Shown here: positions 7,830-16,434 of the stretch, piece after piece | Numbering within the stretch: the first letter of the stretch is position 1 | Layout: each line of letters opens with the position of its first letter | Assembly: GCA_030682385.1 (NCBI GenBank) | Contig: JAUXOG010000012.1 | Location: 1-33,828 of the forward strand | DNA length: 33,828 nucleotides | Origin: Bacteroidota bacterium | GTDB taxonomy: Bacteria; Bacteroidota; Ignavibacteria; UBA10030; BY39 | Direction: 5' to 3' | The notes under the pieces: model-generated | What the model was told of the DNA's origin: nothing | Databases searched by the model: none | What the model saw: only the letters and a program-made list of their open reading frames with translations | Made by a program: the position numbers and the translations under genes

Positions 7830-9983
7830 TTAGAATGCGTGTCCAATTCCGAAATTTAAAACTCCGTTGTAGAGTACTTCTTTAAAAAAAATTTTCTGAT
7901 AGAACCATCTTTTGCCTGCAATTTCCATCGGGTCGTAAACTCTCATCCCGAAATCAAACCTCACCGGCCCAACGAAAGTATCGTATCTGATACCTACTCC
8001 GGAAGCTATTGCTACATCTTTGATGTTTACGTCTTTGAAATTATTCCACAGGTTCCCATAATCTAAAAAATAAACAGCCCATAAGTTTTCCAGATTTAAA
8101 ATCCATAATTTCCCAAATCCGCGCATGTGGTTAATGCGAAGTTCGGTGTTGCCTTCAAATAGGAAATTCCCACCTAACGGGATTTCGCTTTGCAGCATCG
8201 AGCCAAGCTCACGGTTTTTCCAGCCACGCACGCTTCCACTTCCTCCTGCAAAAAATCTTCTATTCAATGGAATTGATATATTGTGATTTAGTTTGCTTTC
8301 GCCATATTTATCCTGATATCCGGCTTTCAGTTTTACAGCTAATATATTAAATTTTGTTCGCGATAAATCTTTATACCACCTTCCAAATAAAGTTACCTTG
8401 TAGTATTGAGTGAATGGAAGTGACTTCTGAATGTTTTTGAAAACATTTTGGAGTATGCCCGACTCCTCGATAGATCCGGCATGAAAAAAACCTTCTGTCG
8501 GTGAAAATAGATCGTTGGTTTTATCCCTCTGCAATGTAAAACTCAAAATAGAGTTAAACTGCGGTTGCTCCTCTTGCTTCAAACGGGTGATGCTCAACCC
8601 TGTTTTAATCGTATCCTCGATCCAATTAACGTCCGATCGTTCTAATATCCATTCCATAAATCCGGTTGTATAAGTGGCAAATTGATTAATCAACCCGATT
8701 TTATTTCGAACAAGTGTAACAAGGTAAAAGTTTTTTTTATCGGCGATTAACGATAATGTCCACGTTCCATTTAGTGTACGTGTGAAAAGATAAGGTTGAA
8801 TTATCTGAAAATTCAAATCAACTTTACCCTGGACTGAATTGTCCTTCAAGCCGTACTTCCCGAAAACCCGTCCAAAATTCCACTCTTGTACTGATTGCGT
8901 ATTGAAACGTAATCGTAAATTAAAGTTCCGGGCATCGCCAAGAAAATTTCGGTTGGTATATCCAAGTCCTAAACCCAAATTAAATACGTTATCTTCATCC
9001 GATAGTATTACTTCGGGGGCAATTTCGTGTTTATCTCTTGGCTTCACACGAACGCTAATCGGAAGCAAATCGCCAACCGTTGAAGCAGCAATTTCCGGAA
9101 TTTCAATACGTGCTGCCTCAAACAAACCCAACCTATTTAAATTTCTTTCAGATGATATTACCTTATTTTTGCTTATTAACTCTCCCGATTTAAAATCTAA
9201 ATGTTTTGTAATAATTTTATTTGTTATATCCTCACGAGGAGGTTCAACAACTATACTTAATTCTCCGAATTTATATTTTTTACCGGGACGTATTGCATAA
9301 GTGATTTTAAATCTGTTAGTCGAGAGGTATCTGATTGCAGTTGAACTTTCGGGCAGTATAGTAACCAGAGGATATCCACTGTTTGAAATAATCTCAGTTA
9401 TTCTTGTGGCTTCGTCGTTGATTTTAGATTTTTCGTAAGGGTGTCCGGATTTTATCTTGGGTTCCAGGAATATTGCATCAAGGACAGATTGATCTATATT
9501 TTCAATCCCTGTGTATTCTACGGAATCGATATACGACCGTTCATTTTCATCTATCTTCAAATCAATTTTGATTGCAGTAGTGTCGGAATTGTATGAATAC
9601 GATGATACGGCATTCAGATCAAAGAATCCATAATCGTGATAGAGTTGTTTCAAACGTTCAACATCAGAATAATAAACATCCTGAAAAAAATATTCTGTTT
9701 GTCTGCCAAATTTTTCGCCAAATATGTTATACAGGAATTTTGAAAAAGCGCCCGGTGATATTTTTGTAATAAAAGTTTCTAAAATTGTTTTATCGTCAAA
9801 GAACTTATTACCTGATAATTCAATATTATCTACTTCAAGCGGTTTCTCTGATACGACATCTTGAGAAAATAACGGAAGGGAAAACAAAAAGAATAATGCG
9901 AGTAAATAAAAACTAATTCCGCAATGGAGGTAATCATATTTGATTAAAAATATCAAGTGGATTGAATTTATAAAAAAACCCAT
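7830..9983 (-). CDS. BamA/TamA (Omp85) family outer membrane protein
   Basis: This protein of about 717 residues has a signal sequence ending near LPLFSQ, periplasmic POTRA-like repeats (first about 320 residues, including an ELSGNKFFDDKTI start and YHDYGFFD) and a C-terminal 16-stranded-barrel domain with the Omp85 signature GGSGSVRGWKNRELG and a terminal phenylalanine (GIGHAF). Omp85 proteins insert or translocate outer membrane proteins; whether this is the main BamA, a TamA-like or a patatin-less relative cannot be told from one window. The N-terminal start is uncertain: ATG 9983 lies inside the terminator hairpin of the preceding gene, and a candidate promoter (9967-9995) would start transcription near 9960, leaving in-frame TTG 9956 as an alternative. 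It leads the run holB-ricT-metG. Confidence 0.85.
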   Translation of the reverse strand: MGFFINSIHLIFLIKYDYLHCGISFYLLALFFLFSLPLFSQDVVSEKPLEVDNIELSGNKFFDDKTILETFITKISPGAFSKFLYNIFGEKFGRQTEYFFQDVYYSDVERLKQLYHDYGFFDLNAVSSYSYNSDTTAIKIDLKIDENERSYIDSVEYTGIENIDQSVLDAIFLEPKIKSGHPYEKSKINDEATRITEIISNSGYPLVTILPESSTAIRYLSTNRFKITYAIRPGKKYKFGELSIVVEPPREDITNKIITKHLDFKSGELISKNKVISSERNLNRLGLFEAARIEIPEIAASTVGDLLPISVRVKPRDKHEIAPEVILSDEDNVFNLGLGLGYTNRNFLGDARNFNLRLRFNTQSVQEWNFGRVFGKYGLKDNSVQGKVDLNFQIIQPYLFTRTLNGTWTLSLIADKKNFYLVTLVRNKIGLINQFATYTTGFMEWILERSDVNWIEDTIKTGLSITRLKQEEQPQFNSILSFTLQRDKTNDLFSPTEGFFHAGSIEESGILQNVFKNIQKSLPFTQYYKVTLFGRWYKDLSRTKFNILAVKLKAGYQDKYGESKLNHNISIPLNRRFFAGGSGSVRGWKNRELGSMLQSEIPLGGNFLFEGNTELRINHMRGFGKLWILNLENLWAVYFLDYGNLWNNFKDVNIKDVAIASGVGIRYDTFVGPVRFDFGMRVYDPMEIAGKRWFYQKIFFKEVLYNGVLNFGIGHAF

Positions 9984-9995
9984 CCGGTTGAACAA
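9967..9995 (-). promoter_or_regulatory. candidate promoter embedded in the preceding terminator
   Basis: On the minus strand, TTGTTC (9990-9995) and TATAAA (9967-9972) are separated by 17 bases. The sequence overlaps the terminator hairpin of the DUF2795 gene. It would drive the Omp85-holB-ricT-metG run. The -35 match is moderate, and the A/T run is shared with the terminator, so this could be chance. Confidence 0.4.
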
Positions 9996-10004
9996 GATGG
10001 GTTT
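9972..10004 (-). terminator. Rho-independent terminator after the DUF2795 gene
   Basis: A 9-base-pair stem, AAACCCATC (9976-9984) with GATGGGTTT (9996-10004), encloses an 11-base loop. On the minus strand it runs into a T tract (A run 9972-9978). It lies 38 bases beyond the DUF2795 stop. Confidence 0.85.
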
Positions 10005-10041
10005 CTTAGTAAAGGGTTATAAAATTTATTAAGATTCAAAT

Positions 10042-10266
10042 CTAATATTCATTTTCGTCTTCAAAGAAAAAATCTTGATCCGTGGGAAAGTCGACCCATA
10101 TATCTTCCATACTTTCATACGGTTCGTCGGAGTCTTCAAGTTCCTGAAGATTTTCAATAACTTCGATCGGCGCACCGATTCGATTCGCATAATCGATTAA
10201 TTCTTCTTTAGTAGCGGGCCAAGGCGCATCGTCTAAATGTGCAGCAAGTTCCAAAGTCCAAATCAT
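10042..10266 (-). CDS. small acidic DUF2795-like protein
   Basis: This 74-residue, strongly acidic protein contains APWPATKEELIDYANRIGAP (14-33), which matches the DUF2795 pattern of a short helical domain with a conserved W-P-A-T-K-x-E-L. The C-terminal half is dominated by Asp, Glu and Phe (DQDFFFEDENEY). Function is unknown; small size and acidity suggest a cytoplasmic protein with a binding role, but nothing in the sequence proves this. It has a good AAGGAG ribosome site, lies 24 bases after the M23 peptidase gene, and is followed by a strong terminator, so the two genes form one unit. Confidence 0.8.
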   Translation of the reverse strand: MIWTLELAAHLDDAPWPATKEELIDYANRIGAPIEVIENLQELEDSDEPYESMEDIWVDFPTDQDFFFEDENEY

Positions 10267-10290
10267 AAAATAATTCTCCTTATTAAAATA

Positions 10291-11247
10291 TTAACGCTTT
10301 GAAATATTTCTGACATATTCACTCACAGATAGATCGTTTAAAAAATAATCAATAGGATTTTGTTTGACACCTTTGTAGTGGACTTCGTAATGTAAATGAG
10401 GACCACTTACTAAACCGGTTCTTCCACTTTTGGCAATCAAATCGCCGCGTTTAACTTTAGCCCCCGAACGGACGAGTACCTTCGATAAATGAGCATACAA
10501 AGTCTGATAACCAAAGCCGTGATTGATAACCACAACTATTCCGTAACCGCCGCCGCTTCGTCCTCCAAATTCAACTGTGCCATCGCCAGATGCATATACC
10601 GGTGAACCAACATCACCTATGATATCCAGACCTTCGTGCTTACGGAAGAAACCGAGAATCGGATGCATTCTTTTTCCGAAACCACCGGTTGAATGATATC
10701 CGTCCATCGGTTTTAACGCCGGAAGTGCTGCAAAAAGTTTTTGATTGTAATTATACTTTTGAAAAACTTTCGCGTAGCTCTCGCTTTGCTGATTTATTTC
10801 TCTGCTCAGTTTATCTGCAATGTCGTTTATCTGACTGAGCGCGTTTTCACTATTATTCAAAATTTGTTTAGAATCGAATTTTAAAATACTGCCGCCAACG
10901 CCAACCTTCAATTCATCTTTATCCAGTTTAGGCAAATCAACCAGTAATCTGAGTTGATCGCCTTGAGTATTAATCTTGTCGATGTCAGTTTTAAATTCTT
11001 CAAATCTTTGAGTTAAAGATGATATTTGAGATCTTAAAACTTTGTTTTCATCAACAATTTTATTAATCCGATCATAACCGAGATTTAAGAAATCATAAAT
11101 AATATAATTTCCACTAAAGATAATACTCACCATCAAGACCACACTCGAAAGTATAGTAACTATGGTTTTTAAACCAAAGTGCTTTACCTCCCTATAAGTA
11201 AGGTCTTTTTCGGAAAAATAGAAATATTTACGGTTCTTAAAAATCAA
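10291..11247 (-). CDS. membrane-anchored M23 (LytM-type) metallopeptidase
   Basis: This 318-residue protein has a short cytoplasmic N terminus, one transmembrane segment (about 26-46), a coiled-coil stretch (about 55-105) and a C-terminal M23 domain (about 185-302). The zinc ligands H204 and D208 (HEGLD) and H286 in the HLH motif (284-286) are present, as is H253 in YAHLS, so it should be active. The family cleaves peptidoglycan cross-bridges or regulates amidases at division or elongation sites; the periplasmic position is inferred from the anchor. The start is a TTG (no ATG gives the conserved KYFYF N terminus). A consensus promoter lies 105 bases upstream and a leader hairpin at 11282-11310. 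Confidence 0.9.
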   Translation of the reverse strand: MIFKNRKYFYFSEKDLTYREVKHFGLKTIVTILSSVVLMVSIIFSGNYIIYDFLNLGYDRINKIVDENKVLRSQISSLTQRFEEFKTDIDKINTQGDQLRLLVDLPKLDKDELKVGVGGSILKFDSKQILNNSENALSQINDIADKLSREINQQSESYAKVFQKYNYNQKLFAALPALKPMDGYHSTGGFGKRMHPILGFFRKHEGLDIIGDVGSPVYASGDGTVEFGGRSGGGYGIVVVINHGFGYQTLYAHLSKVLVRSGAKVKRGDLIAKSGRTGLVSGPHLHYEVHYKGVKQNPIDYFLNDLSVSEYVRNISKR

Positions 11248-11281
11248 TATAAAATGTCTTTTATTATTTAATTTGTCTTCC

Positions 11282-11310
11282 CATCAACGATATTTATATA
11301 AAAGTTGATG
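11282..11310 (-). promoter_or_regulatory. leader hairpin upstream of the M23 peptidase gene
   Basis: CATCAAC (11282-11288) and GTTGATG (11304-11310) form a 7-base-pair inverted repeat with a 15-base AT-rich loop. It lies in the predicted 5' leader, about 35 bases before the start codon. It has no T run behind it, so it is not an evident terminator; it may be an RNA structure or a protein-binding site. Confidence 0.35.
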
Positions 11311-11351
11311 AAATGAGCTGTTTTCATACAAAGTTACAATACTTTTTGCTA

Positions 11352-11380
11352 ATTATATAAAAAAAAAAATCATTTGTCAA
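11352..11380 (-). promoter_or_regulatory. perfect-consensus sigma-70 promoter for the M23/DUF2795 unit
   Basis: On the minus strand TTGACA (11375-11380) and TATAAT (11352-11357) are separated by 17 bases, most of them in a run of T. Predicted transcription start is near 11345, leaving a leader of about 98 bases. The -35 begins 26 bases after the hprK stop. Confidence 0.8.
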
Positions 11381-11405
11381 GAGTAAATTCACTTTTTTGG
11401 AATTT

Positions 11406-12416
11406 TTATTCAAAATCGTGTTCAAAGTAGTTTATTGCTCTATCGCCTATTCGCTTGCTTTTTTCATCAATCACTGCCTCCAGACGTTTGGCAAATTCCT
11501 TTGCGGCATCGTATCCATAATGTTTTAACAAGTAATTCATCGCAATAACCTCGCAAATTACAGTTACATTTTTGCCGGGGAATATCGGTAATTTTACATG
11601 CAGCAGTTCGACTCCGACAATTTCGATGCCCTCAGTATCCAAGCCTGTGCGTGTATATTCCTCGTCCGGATTCCAATCTGTAAGTTCGATTACAACTTCT
11701 ACTCTTTTTTGAAATCGGATAGCCCTGATGCCAAACATCGAACGAACATCAATCAAACCAAGTCCACGGATTTCCATAAAATGTTTTACGATATCCGAAC
11801 CGGCGCCCATTAAAATTCCTTCGCCTTTTCGTGTTATCATAACCACATCGTCGGCAACAAGCCGGTGGCCCCTTTCTACTAAATCAAGAGCAATCTCGCT
11901 TTTGCCAATACCTGACCTTCCCATTAAAAGGACACCGATTCCATAAACGTCAACGAACGACCCATGAACCGCTGCTTGTACAGAAAATTGATCGTCCAAA
12001 AAATCACTTAAAAAATAAATGAATTTTGTTGTCTCCAAAGATGTTTGCATAACTGCAATCTTTTTTTCTGTCGCCAATTGAACCAGCTCATCGCCGAGGA
12101 CGTTGTTGCTGGTTACTACTATACATGGAATATCGAATTCTATTATTCTTTTGAACGATTTGATTCGATCTTCGAGCGATAGATGCCTCAAGTATTTAAC
12201 TTCGGTATTTCCAAAAATTTGCACCCTGTTGTAAGAGAACAAATCGACATAACCTGCTAAAGGTAATCCGGGACGATGAAAATTTTTATCAATGATTTCT
12301 TTTTCGAAACCAGTCTCACCGTTAAGTAATGTTAAAGCAAGTCTCTCTTTGTTCGATTCGTACAAATAGCCGACAGTGATGCTCTTTTTGCGGGTTTCCT
12401 TGACTTCTAATTTCAT
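11406..12416 (-). CDS. hprK: HPr kinase/phosphorylase
   Basis: HprK phosphorylates and dephosphorylates a serine on HPr or an HPr-like protein, linking carbon status to regulation. The 336-residue length is slightly above the Gram-positive form. The N-terminal domain is about 1-130. The kinase domain has H151 (AVHGSFVDV), Walker A GRSGIGKS (166-173), acidic residues VADDVV (187-192) and the family signature EIRGLGLIDV (215-224). All key residues appear intact. It starts one base after the hpf stop and is therefore coupled to it. No PTS component is in the window, so the substrate here is unknown. Confidence 0.95.
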   Translation of the reverse strand: MKLEVKETRKKSITVGYLYESNKERLALTLLNGETGFEKEIIDKNFHRPGLPLAGYVDLFSYNRVQIFGNTEVKYLRHLSLEDRIKSFKRIIEFDIPCIVVTSNNVLGDELVQLATEKKIAVMQTSLETTKFIYFLSDFLDDQFSVQAAVHGSFVDVYGIGVLLMGRSGIGKSEIALDLVERGHRLVADDVVMITRKGEGILMGAGSDIVKHFMEIRGLGLIDVRSMFGIRAIRFQKRVEVVIELTDWNPDEEYTRTGLDTEGIEIVGVELLHVKLPIFPGKNVTVICEVIAMNYLLKHYGYDAAKEFAKRLEAVIDEKSKRIGDRAINYFEHDFE

Positions 12417-12417
12417 A

Positions 12418-12750
12418 TTAGAATTTCCTTTTGAATTCCCTAACCTGCTTTTTATTTTTTCCGCGTACTTTAGATTTTATTTTTGAGAGTTGCTTCTCTA
12501 ATTTCAGGACGGTTTGATCAATCGACTTAAAAAAGTTTTCCGATTTTTCAGTTGCAACAATATCGTGCCCGTAAAGATGTAAACTCATATCAACAATTTT
12601 TGAATTATTGTCGGACCCCTCCAAGCTGAATGTTGCATTACAGCGAAGGATGCCATCAAAATGATTACCTAATTTATTTATTTCTTCGATTGCATGTTCT
12701 TTTACAGTTGAATGCAGGCGAACTTTGCGTGCAGTAATATGTACTTCCAT
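12418..12750 (-). CDS. hpf: ribosome hibernation promoting factor (short HPF/RaiA)
   Basis: The 110-residue protein is an S30AE-domain protein (MEVHITARKVRLHSTVKEHA at the N terminus, then a DMSLHLYGHDIVA strand and a basic tail KSKVRGKNKKQVREFKRKF). Such proteins bind the 30S decoding region and inactivate or dimerise ribosomes in stationary phase. It lacks the C-terminal dimerisation domain of long HPF, so it is the short form. It follows xerC by 20 bases, an order also familiar in Bacteroidota, and precedes hprK by one base. Confidence 0.9.
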   Translation of the reverse strand: MEVHITARKVRLHSTVKEHAIEEINKLGNHFDGILRCNATFSLEGSDNNSKIVDMSLHLYGHDIVATEKSENFFKSIDQTVLKLEKQLSKIKSKVRGKNKKQVREFKRKF

Positions 12751-12770
12751 TTTTTATCCTTTCTTTATGT

Positions 12771-13676
12771 TTACGATTTTGGATGAGCTTGATCGTATAT
12801 ACTCTTTAACCGATCAATAGTTACATGTGTATAAATTTGAGTCGTCGATAAACTCTCGTGTCCTAATAATTCTTTTACTGCCTTTAAGTCGGCTCCTCGA
12901 TTCAATAAATGTGTGGCGAAAGTGTGCCGAAGTACGTGCGGACTTTTTTTCTCGATATCGGATACCTGTTGAATATAGTGGTTTACAATATTATACACTC
13001 CTTTGGGATACATCCGCTTTCCCCGATTTGAAATAAAAACTGAACGAAGTTCTTTTTCAGAAGTCGTTCCTGAAAATAATTCTTCACGGCTCAGCAGGTA
13101 TTTTTTCAATGCTGACTTTGCTTTTTCTCCAAAGGGAGTAATTCGGACTTTTCGACCCTTTCCGATAACTTTCAGTGTTTTATTGTACCAATCGATGTTT
13201 TCTAAATTCAACTCTATCAATTCGTTAAGCCGGATACCTGTGCTGTACAAAAGCTCTAATAATGCTTTATCTCTTAGACCTGTTACAGCCGCTTCATTCG
13301 GAAGTTCTAACATTTTGATTATCGCTGATTCATCCAAAAATGAGGGTAATTTTTTAGGAATTTTTGGAGTTGCGATGTTTATAGTCGGATTCGATTTAAT
13401 TATTTTTTTCCTGTATAGATATTTGTAAAAAGAACGTACCGAAGATAGTTTTCTGGCAATACTTTTTTTTGATATCCCATTCTCAATAAGATCACCTAAA
13501 AAAAGTCGTATGGTTAGATTATCAATAGTTTTTAATTGATATTTTTCAGAAGAAAAATGTTTTATGAAAAACGAGTGCAGTTGTAACAAGTCGTCCTCGT
13601 ACGATGATACTGTATTGGAGGAATAGTTTTTTTCGAATTTCAGAAAATCTAAAAACGATGTAATATGATTGATCAT
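12771..13676 (-). CDS. xerC: tyrosine recombinase of the XerC/XerD family
   Basis: This 301-residue recombinase resolves chromosome dimers at dif sites. It has an N-terminal SAM-like core-binding domain (about 1-90) and a catalytic domain with the full set of active residues: R149, K173, H247, R250 (HVLRH), H273 (LLGHESLSTTQ) and the nucleophile Y282 (IYTHV). It is the usual length for Xer proteins and lies in a housekeeping run rather than beside phage or integron genes, so it is most likely a cellular Xer protein. Assignment to XerC rather than XerD is not certain. The start lies 5 bases after the topA stop. Confidence 0.88.
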   Translation of the reverse strand: MINHITSFLDFLKFEKNYSSNTVSSYEDDLLQLHSFFIKHFSSEKYQLKTIDNLTIRLFLGDLIENGISKKSIARKLSSVRSFYKYLYRKKIIKSNPTINIATPKIPKKLPSFLDESAIIKMLELPNEAAVTGLRDKALLELLYSTGIRLNELIELNLENIDWYNKTLKVIGKGRKVRITPFGEKAKSALKKYLLSREELFSGTTSEKELRSVFISNRGKRMYPKGVYNIVNHYIQQVSDIEKKSPHVLRHTFATHLLNRGADLKAVKELLGHESLSTTQIYTHVTIDRLKSIYDQAHPKS

Positions 13677-13681
13677 ATCAA

Positions 13682-15943
13682 TTAACTTGCTTCAGCTTCT
13701 ACAACAGTTATTTCGATTTTGGCTTTGCAACTTGGACATACGTGATACGTGCCGGTTTTTTGTGTATATTTTTCGACTAAATATGCCGAACCGCAAACTT
13801 CACAAGGTTTATCAACCGGTTTATTCCACGATGCGAAATCGCACCCCGGGTATTTTGAACAGCCATAGAAGATTCGTTTACTTTTTGTTTTTCTTTCTAA
13901 CAAATTACCCTCTTTACATTTTGGGCATTTCATCGGCATTGAGATAGGTTTTGTATTTGTGCACTTAGGATAATTTGAACAACCGAGGAAAGTTCCAAAT
14001 TTACTGGAACGAACGAGCATATCGCCGCCGCAATTTTCGCATTTCATACCTTCGAGGTGTTCGTGTTTTGCTAAATCACCATCTAGGGGTTTTGTATTTT
14101 TGCATCCGGGGTATCCGCTGCAAGCTTTAAATCTACCGTTGCGTCCCCATTTAATTACCATCGGTTTTTCGCATAATTCACAAGGCTCATCGGTTGTTTC
14201 TTGCAACGACTTTTTAATTTCAGCAGCGAGTTTAACCCGTTTTTCTAACGCTTTGCTGAAAGGGATGTAAAAATCGTCCATCACTTTTTTATAAGTCCGT
14301 TTACCCGAAGCAATTGTATCTAATTCTTCTTCCATCTTCGCAGTAAACTTGACATTTAAAACTTCGGGAAAATTTTGACCCAACAATCGGTTAACACTCA
14401 TCCCTAATTCGAGTGCAAACAATTTTCTCTCTCTCTGCTCAACATACTTGCGGTCAACTATTGTACTAACTATCATAGCGTAAGTGCTCGGACGCCCAAT
14501 TCCGAAAGCCTCCAAATCTTTTACCAAACTGCTTTCGGTATATCGAGCCGGTGGTTTTGTGAAATGCTGTTTGGGAATCATACTAAGTAATCGAGCATTA
14601 TCGTTGATATGAAGATGAGCCGGAATCTTTGAAACAGGATCGGCATCGGGTGTAGTAACTCCGTTCTCCTCTTGTATGTCGTCGTAAACTTGCAAGAAGC
14701 CTCGAAACTTAGGTGTCGTACCGGTCGCCCGGAATAAATACTCGCCGCCACTTAACTCGACTGTAACTTGATCAAAGTCGGCTGAAGACATTTGTGAAGC
14801 TACAAAACGATTCCAGATAAGTTCGTATAAACTATACAAATCTTTATTATGAAGATATTTTTTAATTGTTTTGGGATTGTACTTCATAATTGTCGGACGG
14901 ATTGCTTCGTGCGCATCTTGGGATGCTTTGACCTTTTTGAATTGGCGTGCTTCTTTGGGCAAATAATCGCCACCATAATTGTTGAAAATAAATTCGCGAA
15001 CCGCTGCAATTGATTCGGCACTTAAACGGGTCGAATCAGTACGCATATATGTAATTAAACCAACTAATCCATCTTCTCCAATTTCGACGCCCTCGTAAAG
15101 ATTTTGGGCTAACTGCATTGTTTTCTTTGCTGAGAAGCCGAGCCGCGATGCTGCTTCCTGTTGTATAGTACTTGTAATAAAAGGTGCCGGCGGGTTTCGT
15201 TTTACTACTTTCTTCTGAAGATTCGAAATCTTATACTGCTGATTCGAAAGTTCATTTACATATCCTGTTGCAGTTGTTTCGTTCGAAATTTTTGGTTCTT
15301 GACCAGCAACTTGAACGAGTTTGGCAAAGAATGGTTCGCTCTTATCGGTTTTGAACTCGCCTGTGATCGACCAGTATTCTTCACTCATGAAACTTTGAAT
15401 AAGTTCTTCGCGCTCACAAATCAATCGCAAAGCAACCGACTGAACCCGCCCGGCTGATAAACCGTAATAAAATGTTTTCCAAAGGAAAGGACTGATTTTA
15501 TACCCTACGATACGATCCATCGCGCGGCGTGCCCGTTGTGAGTCCACTAAATGCTGATCAATCTTGTGAGGATTTTGCATCGCCTCATTTATTCCGGATT
15601 CTGTAATTTCATGAAATAGAACGCGGTAGATATTTTTGTTATGCTTCTGAATTTCTTCTGCAATATCGTAAGCAATTGCTTCACCTTCACGGTCAGGGTC
15701 AGTCGCTAAATAGACAGCATCAACTTCGGAACTCAAACGACATAATTTCTTAACGACCTCTTCTTTCCTTTCGATTAATTCATAATTCGGTTTGTAGTCG
15801 TTATCAACATCCACCGAGAGTTTATTTTTGGGAAGGTTTTTTATGTGCCCGACTGAAGCTTCTACTGTAAAATTTTTTCCTAAATATTTTTTCACCGTCT
15901 TTGATTTTGAGGGAGACTCGACGATGACGAGTGATTTATTCAT
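13682..15943 (-). CDS. topA: DNA topoisomerase I
   Basis: TopA relaxes negative supercoils by a transient break in one strand. The 753-residue protein starts with a TOPRIM domain (VIVESPSKSKTVKKYLG; acidic motif TDPDREGEAIAYD at 81-93), followed by the catalytic core with the nucleophile Tyr299 in ITYMRTDSTRLS. The C terminus (about 597-740) has four Cys4 zinc-ribbon modules (CELC...CSGYPGC, CENC...CSNYPKC, CPKC...CSKYPGC, CEVC...CPSC). The gene is complete and follows the Smg/DUF494 gene by 18 bases, as smg and topA are adjacent in many bacteria. Confidence 0.97.
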   Translation of the reverse strand: MNKSLVIVESPSKSKTVKKYLGKNFTVEASVGHIKNLPKNKLSVDVDNDYKPNYELIERKEEVVKKLCRLSSEVDAVYLATDPDREGEAIAYDIAEEIQKHNKNIYRVLFHEITESGINEAMQNPHKIDQHLVDSQRARRAMDRIVGYKISPFLWKTFYYGLSAGRVQSVALRLICEREELIQSFMSEEYWSITGEFKTDKSEPFFAKLVQVAGQEPKISNETTATGYVNELSNQQYKISNLQKKVVKRNPPAPFITSTIQQEAASRLGFSAKKTMQLAQNLYEGVEIGEDGLVGLITYMRTDSTRLSAESIAAVREFIFNNYGGDYLPKEARQFKKVKASQDAHEAIRPTIMKYNPKTIKKYLHNKDLYSLYELIWNRFVASQMSSADFDQVTVELSGGEYLFRATGTTPKFRGFLQVYDDIQEENGVTTPDADPVSKIPAHLHINDNARLLSMIPKQHFTKPPARYTESSLVKDLEAFGIGRPSTYAMIVSTIVDRKYVEQRERKLFALELGMSVNRLLGQNFPEVLNVKFTAKMEEELDTIASGKRTYKKVMDDFYIPFSKALEKRVKLAAEIKKSLQETTDEPCELCEKPMVIKWGRNGRFKACSGYPGCKNTKPLDGDLAKHEHLEGMKCENCGGDMLVRSSKFGTFLGCSNYPKCTNTKPISMPMKCPKCKEGNLLERKTKSKRIFYGCSKYPGCDFASWNKPVDKPCEVCGSAYLVEKYTQKTGTYHVCPSCKAKIEITVVEAEAS

Positions 15944-15961
15944 ATAATAATTACTTTCGTT

Positions 15962-16414
15962 TCAATTAATAGTTTCGTTGTCGTAAGAAGAGCTTCCCAA
16001 AACATGTTCGTCTTTTTGAAAAATTATTGAAGCAGTTATTGCTATCATTTCTCTTAAATCGACAGGATGCGAATAATTTATCATTATTCTTTCAATTATA
16101 AATTCCATTTCTATATCACTAACTATCTCGAGTTCACGTAGTTGTAATAAATAACCATAAGCTTCGGGCATAATAATTAATTTTTCTACATCGTGAAGAA
16201 TCCGATGGGAATTCGATTTCTCCGAAGGTGTAAAATTCAAGTTCATTTCTGCTAGATACAATCTATCGAACAACCAGCTAAATGCAGCGTTCATTTCCGA
16301 GTTCGTGAAGCCCAATTTCTCTAATTTTTGGACATCTATTTCCTGTAGAGATTTTTGGGTTGTCTTAATTTCGTTCAACACGTAAACTATTATTTCTATA
16401 ATTCTATCTTGCAT
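15962..16414 (-). CDS. Smg/DUF494 family protein
   Basis: The 150-residue protein begins MQDRIIEIIVYVLNEIK and continues with FTNSEMNAAFSWLFDRL (about 36-52), both typical of the Smg (DUF494) family. It is predicted to be mostly helical and cytoplasmic. No biochemical function is established for the family. Its place directly upstream of topA repeats the smg-topA neighbourhood seen in other phyla and supports the assignment. The ribosome site AGGA is unusually close to the ATG. Confidence 0.85.
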   Translation of the reverse strand: MQDRIIEIIVYVLNEIKTTQKSLQEIDVQKLEKLGFTNSEMNAAFSWLFDRLYLAEMNLNFTPSEKSNSHRILHDVEKLIIMPEAYGYLLQLRELEIVSDIEMEFIIERIMINYSHPVDLREMIAITASIIFQKDEHVLGSSSYDNETIN

Positions 16415-16434
16415 TATCCTAATTTATAAATATT

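Noticed and set aside
8839-9300. 153-codon open frame on the + strand opposite the Omp85 gene
   Set aside because: It mirrors the codon pattern of the Omp85 POTRA/barrel region, contains no known motif and has no ribosome site.
13003-13428. 141-codon open frame on the + strand opposite xerC
   Set aside because: xerC has all six catalytic residues on the other strand; the mirror frame is a shadow with no motif.
12771-13676. Integron or phage integrase
   Set aside because: Length, sequence and the topA-xerC-hpf housekeeping context fit cellular Xer; there is no attachment site, cassette array or phage gene nearby.
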